DNA of 64,000 nt. Source: Acanthochromis polyacanthus (taxonomy: Eukaryota > Chordata > Actinopteri > Pomacentridae). Positions 1 to 64,000 of this stretch are shown in pieces; positions within the stretch are counted from its first letter, which is position 1, and every line of letters begins with the position of its first letter. A model generated the notes under the pieces. The model did no database searches. It was given only the letters and a program-made list of their open reading frames with translations, and was not told where the DNA came from. The stretch is from positions 16,792,521 to 16,856,520 of the forward strand of contig NC_067124.1 in NCBI RefSeq assembly GCF_021347895.1, read 5' to 3'. Position numbers and translations under genes: made by a program.

Positions 1-892
1 GATTCCGTAACAGATTTTTTGAAAACAACAGAAGAAGCAAAAGCTTTGAACCATCTGATGAAACTGCTGTATCTTCAAAACACATTCATAAAAGAATCAA
101 GGGGAAAAATAAGAAAAATGGTCTCATTTTAGACTGAAATTCCTACATTGCTTTCCTGTAGCAGGCCATCATGCCACAGCATGTAATTTCAAGTATTGAT
201 TCATCACCCACAACCCCAGAATAGATGATTTTCACAAGACAGTTGCAAAGCACTGTGCAACCCAAGCATGAGCTTTCTCTCTTTAAACCAAAGCAGTTCT
301 GGAAAAATCATCGGGAGACACAAAAAGCAGCGAGGACAGAGTGAAGAGGACACGGTCTGAACAGCTAAAAAGGCCGCCTTTTATTGTCTCATATGTCAAG
401 AATGAGTTTAAAGGAGTCTACTTTATCTAAAGCTATTTTTTAATTTCTCAAAAAAACATATCCATGTGCAAAGATTTTTTTAAAAAGTGCAAACTATTAC
501 AGCTCATAATACCACTAGGTGGCAGACATAGTTTGAGAAAGTTTTTCTCCAACATCTTGTTCAACTCCCCCTCAAACTGCTGTAAAATGTTACGCAGATT
601 CATAATAATTGATTGGGTTAAAATAACAGATTTTGAGTTTTTAAATAGATCCTGTATGTTTACATGTCATGCTATTATAATACTCTATAATATCTAAACA
701 CTTTCAACGCTTCCTTCCTCAGTTCTTGGAAATTAGAGTGAAGTAATTCCATTATCCTTTTAACATCATTTTATAGTAAACTGAATGGCTAAATGTGTTA
801 TGACTGCAGTAGGTTCATGTGTACCTGAAAAACAAAGCCTCTACTCAATTTATTTCATGCAAAGAGGCTTGTGATTGGCGGTAGGACCCTAC
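1..892 (-). other. mtss1 intron 9 (partial)
   Basis: After the exon 9 donor the sequence is AT-rich. No frame resembles the next, Ser-rich mtss1 exon, so this is read as intron. Nothing else is recognised in it. Confidence 0.7.
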
Positions 893-45842
<44,950 letters not shown>

Positions 45843-46340
45843 TTTCAGGACTACCTCCAGCGGTCAGTCCCGACTCCGTGAGCCGCTCTCAGTCCGCCGC
45901 CTCACCTCTCTCCGGGGGAAACAAACAAAAACTCCCCAAAAACTATCACTAACACGAAGAAAACCAAAGTAAAGTAACGTCTGCTGCTCTACCAACTAAA
46001 ACAGCTTTTATTTCGCTCGTACAGAAGCACACGGTCCGGTTCTGCTCCGGTGTTCGGTAACTACTTCAATTCAGAAGAAGCCGTTGGGACGAAAGAGAAA
46101 TTTAAATCCCCCTCTCCGGTCCACGCCGCCCCGCTCACATCCATCACCGCTCCGGGGAGGAGATCTTTAACAGTCTGCCGGTCGGAATAAGAAAATAATC
46201 CTGGATATTAGCCCGGTAATGTTATTCCCGAATCCTGACAGGCAGGTAAACACCGACACCGCGGCTCCTTCTCTGCTTCACAACACTGGAGAGAGAAAAA
46301 GACGAGAACCGACCGTGAAGTTAACCGGAACCACGACGAT
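45843..46340 (-). promoter_or_regulatory. mtss1 5' UTR and probable CpG-rich promoter
   Basis: The 500 bases upstream of the mtss1 ATG are visibly richer in G+C and CpG than the AT-rich neighbourhood, with CCGCC, CTCCGGGG and GGTCCGG-type motifs. This fits a CpG-island promoter and 5' UTR. No clear TATA box or transcription start can be fixed by eye. The extent is inferred from composition only. Confidence 0.55.
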
Positions 46341-46789
46341 ACTTAGTTCCGGTTGATTGTTTTCAATTTATTTTGCCATTAAAAACTAAAATATCTCATT
46401 AAAGAGGTCTTTTAAACGAAACATAGTACACATTTGTGCATTAACATTAGCATTTAGTAAAAGTTAACAATACAAACGTCAGCATAACAAGCTACTTTGA
46501 AAGGTTATTTCTAAACAACGCATTGTAGTGATATCACAATACGTGAATCCCAGTTAGTTTTAGCTAAAGGAACTGAATTAAAATTAAAATTGAGGTTCAG
46601 CCCACGGGTTAAGGTAAAACTTTCAATGCATTTTTTCTAAGACGTTTTATTTTGAAGGAGTTGCAGAGGTGAGCGGTGCTTGGACGAGCGCAGTGGAAGT
46701 AGTCCGCGTTCACGAGCTGCTGGGATGTTTTTCTTTTGGCAGCATTTTAGGTTCAAAGTCAGAGCAGTTGAATATATTAAATAAACTGT

Positions 46790-47255
46790 TGTAGAATTGT
46801 GCTTTTATAATTATGTTGTATATTTTACTGTTTGTATCCCGCCTCTTACACTCACCGTTCGTACTGTTTTACTGTCATCTATTCTATATTTTCATTCACA
46901 TATTTGTGTCTTTATATTGTTAATTTTCTTGAATAATTATATTAACTACAGCTTATTACCACTCTGCCCATCGTGTTCCATATTGTGCATACCCATACTG
47001 CATATACTATATAAATTATTGATGCATAATAATTATTCTTATCTCACATTTTGCATGTGCTGTCTATACTGGTGTTACTGCTCCGACTTAATGTTTTCTC
47101 CTTAAACCTGTAGCACGTAGACATTTTACATTGTAGTGCACTTTTACTGCTCCTTTTACACTTCTGATTGGATGCTAAACTGCACTTCCATGTCTTACCA
47201 TGTGTACTTTGTGGAATGGCAATAAAGTTGAATCTAATTGAATCTAATCTAATGA
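46790..47255 (+). mobile_element. Retroposon 3' end with AATAAAGTTGAATCTAATT tail
   Basis: An AT-rich stretch ends in GTACTTTGTGGAATGGCAATAAAG followed by repeated GAATCTAAT units. This type of end (a GGCAATAAA signal and a short repeated tail) is typical of fish LINE or SINE 3' UTRs. A related tail lies at 52400-52438. No RT frame is present and the left limit is approximate. Confidence 0.5.
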
Positions 47256-47739
47256 AGCAATGATCAAAGTCATTTTTTCTGATTTCTGATCTGTTGAGTG
47301 TGCAATGGTGCAAGCAAAAATATTATTGCTGATATGAAACATTTCTTTATGTATAAGCACTAGATAAATAAGTACAAGTCATGCATCAAAGTTAAGCAGT
47401 TAGATAACTGCTGACATCTAGTGGCATAAATAACACTTACAAGATGGGGAATATGGTGATTTAGTCTCCAACTGCAGCAGTACACCTCTGCAATATCAAC
47501 TTAATATTAAATAAATTAATACTTGAACTGGAGGGTATTTACTTGTGTGAATAAAAATGAAAAACTAGGTGAGGTTTATTTTATAAGAAATACAGGCCAC
47601 ACAGTAGGAACTCCATGGAACAAAAGTCATGACAGAGATTTATGTTTTTTTCCCAATGCTATTTATGTCCATCTTCATTTTAAATCCTCCATACCAATCA
47701 TCCTTGGTATGGAGGATATCAGGTTTATAGAGAGATGAC

Positions 47740-47808
47740 CTGAATGCTCCTGATGCTTTACCCTTTTTCTCCAAAATACTCCAAAGGCGTTCTGTTGAAT
47801 TCAAGTCA
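47740..47808 (-). pseudogene. Possible Tc1 transposase scrap
   Basis: The minus strand reads IPDLNSTERLWSILEKKGK, resembling the catalytic-Glu region (SPDLNPTEHLWGIL) of Tc1 transposases. Only about 20 codons match. A LINE 3' end abuts it at 47809, so it may be the LINE's target. Confidence 0.4.
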
Positions 47809-48515
47809 GGAATCAGAATCAAACTTTATTTATCCGGAGGGGCAATTAGATAAGCAAAGAGCTTCACATTAAAAAAGAACAAGAGAAAGAAAAAACAAAT
47901 GTGGGCGGGCGAAAACAGCAGATTATGTGCAGTGGCAGGCCTGCTGCCAGTAACAGTATGAGTGGTTGATGCAGAGGTAATAAAGACAGTAGTATAGTAT
48001 AAAATAAGTGTCAGAAATGTAAAACAGCAGATTATGAACAGCAATTAATTAAAAATAAATTACAATTTTACAAAAACTTAAGCAAGTATATTAAAATCAA
48101 CAATTAAAACAGCAGATTGAACAGCAGAATGTACAGAATATGAATATTGCAGTGTAAAAGTTAGATTGCACATGAGGACAGTGTAGTTATTGCACACAAA
48201 CAGTGAATATATTGCACTTGAACAATATTGCACAAAGCTTAAGGTTACTGTGACCCCTTAGAGTTCAGGAGAACAGCATTGGGGATAAAGGTCATTCTCT
48301 TTCTCTGGGTCTTACAGGTCGGACAGCAGAACCTGCGACCAGATGGGAACCGGTAAAATGCGGGGAACAGAGCGTGTGTTAAGTCACTGAGAATGCGATG
48401 AGACAGGCCGCATGTCTGCTGCTCGTACACAGTGCTCAGGTGGCGAGCAAGAAGTCCAATAATCTTCGGACACACCTTCACAATGTTGTGCAAGCGGTTC
48501 CTGTCCTGTAGGGTG
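47809..48515 (-). mobile_element. Non-LTR retrotransposon 3' end
   Basis: On the minus strand a frame reads DRNRLHNIVKVCPKIIGLL, then LSDLTHALFPAFYRFPSGRR and TQRKRMTFIPNAVLLN. This is the conserved C-terminal end of many fish LINE ORF2 proteins. A 3' UTR follows, ending in TTGCCCCTCCGGATAAATAA and AGTTTGATTCTGATTCCTGA at 47809. The RT domain itself is lost by 5' truncation near 48515. Clade not resolved. Confidence 0.6.
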
Positions 48516-50572
48516 ATGGAGTGATATCAGCAGCATATGGAGAAAGCTCAAACACTTTCAATGAATGATCATAGTTTTTACTTTTTTCTTCTTTAAAAAC
48601 TCTGTGGTGATTATTTTTTCCTTTGGAGGGTTCTCCTGCTGAAATATTCCTTCCTGTCAGCCAGTATTTTTGGTTTATCCTCAGACATTCATGCCGCTAA
48701 TATGTGCATTCATGCTACATTTTCTTTAAACCGAACTTGAAAATATGTAGATAAAAATTTGCGCATTAATGGCAAAATCAAATACTTGCAGTTTGAATTG
48801 AAGAATTGCAGCAAACAAATGAGCTTTAACAGCCTGGAGAACATCTGTAGGTCTGGTTAACTAATGCATCTCAAAAAACAGATGCTTATATAAAGAGTCA
48901 CATTCGCCAGTACACCCTAGAATAATGACTACACCAAATATCTCATTGAATAGAAAATGTAGTAGTAGACAAACATGCTTATGATTAATTCAATGACTCT
49001 GACATTTCTGAGGAGCTAGTAAACTTCCTTGTTTTGAAGTGTAAGTTGGAAAATAATTGAAACAGACTAAACCCTCTGCTTTGTAAGCAACTACTTCTAC
49101 AGTGTTTGAATGAGTTTAGTGCCACTTAGAAAAAATTGTGAAACCTAAGAAGGAAGACAGGACCTTCATGCAGCATGTTCCCATCATATACATTAAAATA
49201 ATCTCAGCTGGGGATGTTGTCAGCACCTGAACAGTCTCATAAATCTGAAACTGCAGGAGGTTGGTGAGGGGGGCCGTCCAGCAGGGGGCCTTGTTGCTAC
49301 AGGGCCACTTCATCAAAGAATTACTGTACACTGTAATTATTTCTAGATATTGTTAGCCAGGTCCGTATCTAAGAAAATATTGCATTATATTTAGGTAACA
49401 GTCTATATCCCAGTCAAAATATAGAAACAGCTTTTTACCCTCAAAGAGATAAAATAATTACGTTTGGTTCCATGTAGTTGTGGAGTCTGAGGAACTTTGT
49501 GAGAAAATAAAACACCTGGGTCACTGCAGGAAACCAGCACATCGGCTAAAAACTTGCTGTTTGCTTTAATAAAGTTTCTGTGAATTGGATTTCAAATATT
49601 TTGACTTTGTCAACTCTTAGTGGTGGCATTAAAAATACACTCAACAATGCAGCCTCCATCCACAGACAAGAGCTTTATTTTCTTCAAAACTTTTATTTCT
49701 GTTGTTCTAATTTGCATTTAAAATGTCAAAAACAGCAGGTGTCAAAAACAATCAATAAGGCTCAATTTAGAACTATTTTTACATTAATTATATCTTTTTT
49801 CAAAGCCTAACAGTAATTACAACTAACACAACGAGCACAAAGATAGTTACTGATTTAAGCAGTTTAAAAATGCATCAACACAGTTAAATATAAATGTCAA
49901 ACACTAAAAACAAACTACTTTAACAATATATTCTCAAATTATCCATAAGTAAGGAACAATATTTGAAATATAGTAGCTGACAAAGACTTCTAACAAGCAG
50001 ATTAAATGATTAGTTTGCAGTAGAATGAAAGGCTTTTACCAGATCTTAGATACATTTATTCATCAGCAGGTCAGGGAAGTTAGCTAAACAGGACAGCACT
50101 CAGAAAGACTAAACACTAACTAACATTATTATTATTTATTATTAGATACTGATACAAATCAAGAACAACAAGACATTCAAATATCTGATTAACTTCATTT
50201 TAAATAATGGCCACATAAAAATGTCCTAACAGTCATGTTAAAACTACAGTCAGTCTACAGCTCTTTAGCACCAGAATGACTTAAGACAGCGACCCACAAT
50301 CATGCTGCCTTTCAGAGTCTTTCAAATATCAAATTAATGTTGTGTCGTGCATCATCTGTTAGCAGCATATGTCAGCACATGCTTATGGTACTGAAAATGG
50401 GAAATATTTCCTTCTGTGACGGTGTGACTCAGGAAATGGGGAAATATCTGCACGATAAACACGAGACGAACAAATCCATAACGCTGAAGCATCACTTTTC
50501 TCTTACATAATTCCCCCGGCACTCTGCCCACTCACAACTTCCCTTCACTTCCCCTATAAATCTTTATTAGAA

Positions 50573-50909
50573 TACATAGTTGCAAAACAGCAAAATCGCT
50601 GGTTAGCAACGAGGGAGTCAAATTCATACTTACATCCAAATATCATAGCCGAATCAGAATCTACCTGAAAATGATCATTTCAGTGTCTCAGAAGAAGAAT
50701 TTTTGTAGGAAGTTGACTCTCGAGGAATCTTGACATCTAGGTTTTTCCGTTGTATCTTTGATGTAGTGCTGCTTTCTGATAAGAGATTCCTGTGAAGTGT
50801 CACTTAACTGAGCTGAGGAGCAGTGCTCTCTGTGGAGCTCTGTCTGATGCTTTAATACACGTTGAAGTTATGAAGCCATTTTAAAATTAGTTTGTGTTCG
50901 TTCTCCTGG
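50573..50909 (-). other. mal2 3' UTR with candidate poly(A) signal
   Basis: The first well-placed AATAAA on the minus strand after the stop is at 50578-50573. Further AT-rich sequence with similar hexamers follows to about 49670, so a longer 3' UTR is possible. This is inferred from position only. Confidence 0.4.
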
Positions 50910-58453
<7,544 letters not shown>

Positions 58454-58660
58454 CTCTCCTCGGTCCGTGTCCGTCTCCTCTGGCTCTCCGCCGCCGCCTC
58501 CCGCTGTAGAGGAGCCGTTAAACAAAGAACGGCGACAGCGGCACGAATTCCTCCGGAGTCATGTGTCCCTCCTCCGAACAGGTCGGACAGGTGCACGGCC
58601 ACGCCCTGGAGCCGTGCTGCGTTCACGGACCCTCCAACACCCACACATCCAAAATAAAGT
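58454..58660 (-). promoter_or_regulatory. mal2 5' UTR and CpG-rich promoter region
   Basis: GC- and CpG-rich sequence (CCGCCGCCTCCC-type runs) surrounds and precedes exon 1, in contrast to AT-rich flanks. No TATA box is evident. It is a likely CpG-type promoter; the exact start is not determinable. Confidence 0.5.
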
Positions 58661-60310
58661 CTGTACAGTCGCTGGAAACATATCCTAAAACTGTTATTTA
58701 TGAACCAAGATCAAGATTACAGATACGGACTAAACACATGATTAATTTGGTCTTTAAACAAACCTGAATGAAATGTGAATAAATCTTAAAATTGAGCTTT
58801 TACATCACATTAAACCAATATTCCCTCTTCTCCATAATGACAAGTGAATGCATTTCTTCATGCACAGGTGAAAAGAAGCTTCATCTGGAAGAATGTGAAG
58901 TACTTTTATGGCTCTATATTGTTTGCATCTTACATGGGCAAGGCAGCATATTAGACCTGCTATAAAACCCCTGAGGGAGTGTTTCACCTGTGACCAGCTT
59001 CACCTGTCCTTTAGGCTCTCCACTCCCTTAAAGTCAGTCCTTTGTGGCTCTGTAATGCAGAGGTTTGTGCTCTGCTTCTGTTTTTTGTCCAACAAGTGAA
59101 GGCACCAGCTTGACTCACTGTATGTGAAGAAGTCCAGACTGACCATCCCCCTGTCGGGACACAATGAGGGCTCAGGACAAAGGTGTTCAGGTAAAACCTT
59201 CACAGAGCAAATACCTGCAAATATTAGTTTCAGGCTCCAGTGAGGAGAACTGATTTCCAGAGCTGCTCTACAAATATTGGATGCTCATATTTGGGGTTTT
59301 TAAAATAGAAAAATGTCCTCCTGTTAAATCAGCTGCTGGAGCGTTTCCCTCCTGGAGTTAATGATTCTCCAGGATTTGTGTTTTGTCAGCCAGTATTGGT
59401 TTAACCTCTGAAAAGTCACCGTTCAGTTTACTATGGCAGCAGCTACAATCAGTGTCACCGCTCACGTGACGGAAGGTCACTGGTCTGCAGGGAATCTGTT
59501 CCATGCTGCTGTTTTCCAAGAATCCCAACAATGGGATTTAGGAAGTCTGAACAGAAACACATTTGGCACAGTTGCCCTCATTCATGGAACAACAGAAATC
59601 AAGCTTCTTTTTAATGTTAAACTGAACACAACTGTGCATTAAAAAAATACTGTAATTCTTGTTTCATTCTTTTGTCTTTGTTTAATTTAGAGAAAGACAT
59701 TCAGAAGTTGTTGACTGATGTTGTTTAATTAATTATCGATGAAAGCAGGAACAAAATATTAAGTATGGAGTCACAGGAGTGCCACAATAAAATATATATC
59801 TGTTAAAAAAACAAGGAAATAAATGTGTAAATATAATTAAAAATAAATAAATAAATCTTTTAAGTCAGTCGTTATTGGTTGCTCGCAGATTTTTGAAATT
59901 TTAACATTATTTTACAATAGACACGAAATTCAAAGTGTATTTTAGACATTTTATTGACAAAAGCAATTTAAAAATCTGTAAAATAAAAAATAAAAATTCA
60001 GGAAAATTACTGAAACAAATGATTACTTACAGTGTTTTCAGTATAATTTTAACTTGTATGTTACATTTTTATTTATTTTAGTGTTTTTTTTAGCAAGACA
60101 AATTATAAAGTAGCAGAACATCTGAAGGACTTGTTATGATATGAAATTACAAGAGAAATGGTTATTGTTAGCAGTACGTCCATTATCTTACGGTATATAT
60201 TTCTAAGTTCTAATTGGACCAAAAACTTTTGATTACAGTGCAGACATCCAATATTCAATCCAATAGTAGAATATAAATGTATGCATTTAAAGGTATGAAT
60301 ATTATGAAGG
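58661..60310. other. Intergenic region upstream of mal2
   Basis: AT-rich sequence between the mal2 promoter and the Tc1 element. No gene, RNA or repeat is recognised. Confidence 0.7.
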
Positions 60311-60525
60311 TACACACGTGGACAAAATTGTTGGTACCCCTCAGTTAAAGAAGGAAAAACCCACAATTCTCACTGAAATCACTTGAAACTCACAAAAGTA
60401 ACAATAAATAAAAATTTATTGAAAATTAAATAATCAAAAACAGCCATTACTTTTGAATTGTTGATTAACATAATTATTTAAAAAAACAAACTAATGAAAC
60501 AGGCCTGGACAAAAATGATGGTACC
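60311..60525 (+). repeat. Tc1 left terminal inverted repeat
   Basis: A 215-bp left arm bounded by TA at 60311-60312, with outer and inner GGACAAAA motifs and inner end GGTACC. Confidence 0.92.
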
Positions 60526-60693
60526 TCTATAAAAGATTGAAAACTATTTGACCAGAGTGACATGATTAACTCAGGTGTGTCATTTAATTGACATCGCAGG
60601 TGTTTCCAAACTCATAATCAGTCAGTCTGCCTATTTAAAGGGAGACAAGTAGTCACCCTGCTGTTTGGTGAAAAGGTGTGTACCACACTGAAC

Positions 60694-61727
<1,034 letters not shown>

Positions 61728-61733
61728 GTTATG

Positions 61734-61948
61734 GGTACCATCATTTTTGTCCAGCCCTATTTCATTAGTTTGTTTTTTTAAATAATTATGTTAATCAACA
61801 ATTCAAAAGTGATGGCTGATTTAGATTATTTAATTTTCAATAAATTTGTATTTATTGTTACTTTTGTGAGTTTCAAGTGATTTCAGTGAGAATTGTGGGT
61901 TTTTCCTTCTTTAACTGAGGGGTACCAATAATTTTGTCCACGTGTGTA
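61734..61948 (-). repeat. Tc1 right terminal inverted repeat
   Basis: A 215-bp right arm, inverted relative to the left arm at about 97% identity by eye. On its minus strand it carries AATAAA (61856-61851), which could serve the lectin gene as a poly(A) signal. Confidence 0.92.
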
Positions 61949-61977
61949 TGTGCTGGTGAAAGACAAACTCTTGGATC

Positions 61978-62351
61978 TTAATCCTCACAAACCCACGGTA
62001 GTTTAGTACTACAAAGGACATCATTCCATTCCCCGGTTGTCCGTGAGATCTCTGCACAGTCCTCATTTCTTTCATTATTGGGCTCTCCAGTCTGCCAGAA
62101 CCCCGTCTGCACCTCAGATCCATCCACCCAGAGCCACCTTCCCTCGCTTTTCTTGTCAGACAAACCGATCCAGGTTCTGTCATAAATTCTGGTCACAAAG
62201 TTCAGCTCTGGTCTTGTGGTCGGCATCACCAGGTCAGCTCCCCTCTGCAGACAGTCCTTCCTGCTGTCCTCCCAGTTCTTATTCTTTCCTCGTGGTGAGG
62301 CGTAGTAGCACTTGTTGTCGAACGGTATCCATTCAGACGGACAAACTTTAC
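61978..62351 (-). CDS. C-type lectin exon 5 (whole lectin domain)
   Basis: 374 nt after a CTCTGCAG acceptor encode KVCPSEWIPFDNKCYYASPR, DLVMPTTRPELNFV, TWIGLSD, GEPNNERNEDCAE and GEWNDVLC, and end in PWVCED and TAA (61980-61978). The complete domain with its conserved cysteines sits in one exon, whereas CD209-group genes usually split it into three. Confidence 0.9.
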
Positions 62352-63951
62352 CTGCAGAGAGTCCAAAGAGAACAGAGTCGCACTCTAGTTATTCAAAATG
62401 TATGTTATAATATCTTCATGTTAGCTTTGATTCTGTTTCTATGATCCACAGAAAAAATCAAATGTCACCTTTAGTCACTTTGAGAACTGACAATTTGGGC
62501 TTTTGTGCAATAAATTATACTTACATCACTGACAAATATATATTACTATATTATACATCACAACCTGTAAGATCATCAAACAGTATAACGGGCTGCTTGG
62601 AATCACCACTGTGATTAGGAATGTTATGATTAAAATGACCTTTTTATAGTATATTTGAATGTATTTCTGTGTCTTCTAAAGTGATTTTTTTTCTGCAGCA
62701 GTGAGCCCATGCTGTGTTTCTTACATGTTGTGTTGCTGTTTAACATTTTGACCTCCTGTAAGTGGTCTCGACTCGCAACCACAGTCTTGTATTCTCTCTG
62801 CAGCTCTTCCATCTCTTTTGTCAGTCTGCTGGAATTAGCCTTCATCTGGTTCAGCTCATCTCTCAGAGCTTTGTTGTCTGTCGTCAGGTTGCAGATCAGC
62901 TTTTCACTCTTCTTCAGATCATCCAGCAGTGAGTCCATCTGACTGATAGCACTGACCAGTGCATCTGATTAAATGTAAATAATGTCCATGTCAAAAATGA
63001 GCCTTTTTTTAACAAATAATTTGTTCTTTTGCAATATGTGACAGTAAAATTATGCTGTTTTAATGTACTTAAATCTGCTATGAACAGAATAATTTTATAG
63101 ATATGCAATTACTTTCACTATTTCATGCCGTTTTTGAAAGTCAGACTTCAATAATTCAATATTCACTGGTTATAACTTCAGTTCAATGCATCTACAACAT
63201 CTTTCTGACTGGTTCAGACTTAATTTAAGAATCTCTAAAACATTTTCTGTGTCACAGAAGTTTAGTGTGTGCTGAAAGCTGTGTTTCTTACACGCTGAGC
63301 TGCTGTTTAAAGTTGTGTATTCCTGCAGTAAGTGGTCTCGACTCGCAGCCACAGTCTTGTATTCTCTCTGCAGCTCTTCCATCTCTTTGGTCAGTCTGCT
63401 GGAATTAACCTTCATCTGGTTCAGCTCATCTCTCAGAGCGTAGTTGTCTGTCGTCAGGTTGTGAATCAGCTTTTCACGCTTCATCAGATGATCCAGCAGT
63501 GAGTCCTGCTGACCGATAGCACTGGCATCTGCAACAAGTTCATTTAGTTTGATGGAAAACCTCAGAGATGATGTTTAAATCTGTCTTTGTGAGGAGCAGT
63601 GCTGTACTTACTGTGGGCCACCAGGCCGAAGATCACAATAAGCAGCAGGAGTCCCAGACACACTGCAGCAGCTCTGATCCACCGCACTGGACCACAGAAC
63701 CACCACCAGACCAGACAACCACCATATTAATTAGAGGTAACTGGATGTCTTCGTACACATCATGGCCTTTTAGAACAACTACAGATACCATTTCAGTTCT
63801 AGCTAATATTCCATATTCTGCAGGAATGTGGCTCTGTCCTACCTGGACATTGAGATCTCCATCCATATTTAGATCTTTTGTCAGGAGGAGTCATTGTGCT
63901 CCAAGTGTCTTCTTCAGCCTCCTCTGACTTGTTGATCATTGCCATGGACAT
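61978..63951 (-). CDS. Type II transmembrane C-type lectin receptor (CD209-like), complete
   Basis: Five exons (63951-63843, 63686-63612, 63528-63292, 62964-62725, 62351-61978) join in frame to 344 residues. The order is: an acidic cytosolic tail without an ITIM (1-36), a membrane segment AAAVCLGLLLLIVIFGLVAH (42-61), two homologous coiled-coil neck segments (63-140 and 142-220) with several N-x-S/T sites, and a C-type lectin domain (222-344). The domain has conserved Cys, WIGLSD, the calcium and mannose-type EPN motif (310-312) and WND (329-331), so calcium-dependent sugar binding is likely. This layout fits the CD209/CLEC4 group of immune-cell lectins. Fish have many such genes, so no one-to-one name is given. 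ATG 63951 is chosen because no ATG lies upstream in the window; an extra 5' exon is possible. The stop lies 29 bp from a Tc1 element. Confidence 0.87.
62725..62964 (-). CDS. C-type lectin exon 4 (neck repeat 2)
   Basis: 240 nt after a TTTAATCAG acceptor encode 79 residues, including DSLLDDLKKSEKLICNLTTD, ALRDELNQMKANSSRLTKEM and EELQREYKTVVASRDH. It is a near copy of exon 3 with the same phases (2 bases in, 1 base out), so either exon could be skipped in frame. The donor is GTAAGA in both. Confidence 0.88.
63292..63528 (-). CDS. C-type lectin exon 3 (neck repeat 1)
   Basis: 237 nt after a TTGTTGCAG acceptor encode 78 residues, including DSLLDHLMKREKLIHNLTTD, ALRDELNQMKVNSSRLTKEM and EELQREYKTVAASRDH. 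Heptad-like Leu spacing predicts a coiled coil. Glycosylation sites lie at residues 85, 103 and 136. It is closely similar to exon 4. Confidence 0.88.
63612..63686 (-). CDS. C-type lectin exon 2 (membrane anchor)
   Basis: 75 nt after a TGGTCCAG acceptor encode RWIRAAAVCLGLLLLIVIFG and LVAH. Basic residues precede the hydrophobic run, as in type II signal anchors. The donor is GTAAGT. Confidence 0.87.
63843..63951 (-). CDS. C-type lectin exon 1 (cytosolic tail)
   Basis: 109 nt encode MSMAMINKSEEAEEDTWSTM and then TPPDKRSKYGWRSQCP, plus one base of Val37. The donor is GTAGGA. There is one Tyr (KYGW) but no ITIM or clear ITAM. Confidence 0.8.
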
Positions 63952-64000
63952 CTTTCGGATCTCTGGTCGTTGTCTGATGCACAAAGTGTTGCAACAAACC

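Larger units (their letters stand above)
46341..50559. other. Intergenic region between mtss1 and mal2
   Basis: This region lies upstream of mtss1 and downstream of mal2. It holds two retroposon 3' ends (46790-47255 and 47810-48515) and a possible Tc1 scrap near 47740-47808. Nothing is recognised in 48520-50560 beyond AT-rich sequence, part of which could be mal2 3' UTR. Confidence 0.7.

Noticed and set aside
60676..60693. An earlier transposase start at 60676
   Set aside because: It would use a GTG codon. The ATG at 60694 gives the normal Tc1 protein length.
62037..62444. 135-codon plus-strand open frame opposite the lectin domain
   Set aside because: It is the antisense shadow of lectin exon 5, whose own frame has clear family motifs.
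63952..63984. A longer lectin N-terminus from 63984
   Set aside because: There is no ATG there, only TTG. The first ATG in frame is at 63951.

Overview
The window is animal nuclear DNA, most probably from a ray-finned (teleost) fish. It holds intron-rich vertebrate genes with GT-AG junctions, AT-rich introns full of (CA)n and (GATA)n arrays, and a fish-type repeat load: Tc1 elements, L2/CR1-like LINE ends and a tRNA-derived SINE. There is no bacterial-type operon, rRNA gene or CRISPR array.

Three protein-coding genes were assembled exon by exon. All lie on the minus strand. (1) mtss1 (missing-in-metastasis, an I-BAR protein) fills 893-45842. Nine coding exons give residues 1-274, which cover the IMD/I-BAR domain and the start of the serine-rich region. 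The rest of the gene lies beyond the left edge. A GC-rich first exon and probable promoter sit at 45843-46340. (2) mal2 (a four-pass MARVEL protein of apical membrane traffic) is complete in four exons, 50910-58453, giving 186 residues. (3) A type II transmembrane C-type lectin receptor of CD209-like layout is complete in five exons, 61978-63951, giving 344 residues: short tail, membrane segment, two duplicated coiled-coil neck exons and a lectin domain in a single exon.

Between mal2 and the lectin lies an almost intact Tc1-type transposon (60311-61948) with 215-bp terminal inverted repeats. One 1-nt deletion breaks its transposase. Its right end stops 29 bp from the lectin stop codon. The introns of mtss1 hold most other elements: a 577-bp element with an 11-bp target duplication that carries a RecQ-helicase-like fragment (14079-14655), a 5'-truncated LINE with a 338-residue open frame (15187-16391), a Tc1 relic (20597-20800), a mariner-type MITE (24253-24452), a tRNA-SINE (33781-33969), and two same-sized units flanked by long (GT)n arrays (41114-42254).

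mtss1 and mal2 both act at cell membranes (actin-linked membrane bending; apical transport), but nothing in the sequence shows co-regulation. Human MTSS1 and MAL2 both lie on 8q24, so the linkage looks ancestral. Exon coordinates were read by eye from splice sites and reading phase. Family names for decayed repeats are tentative. I found no convincing new multi-gene system; the strongest oddities are listed as findings.
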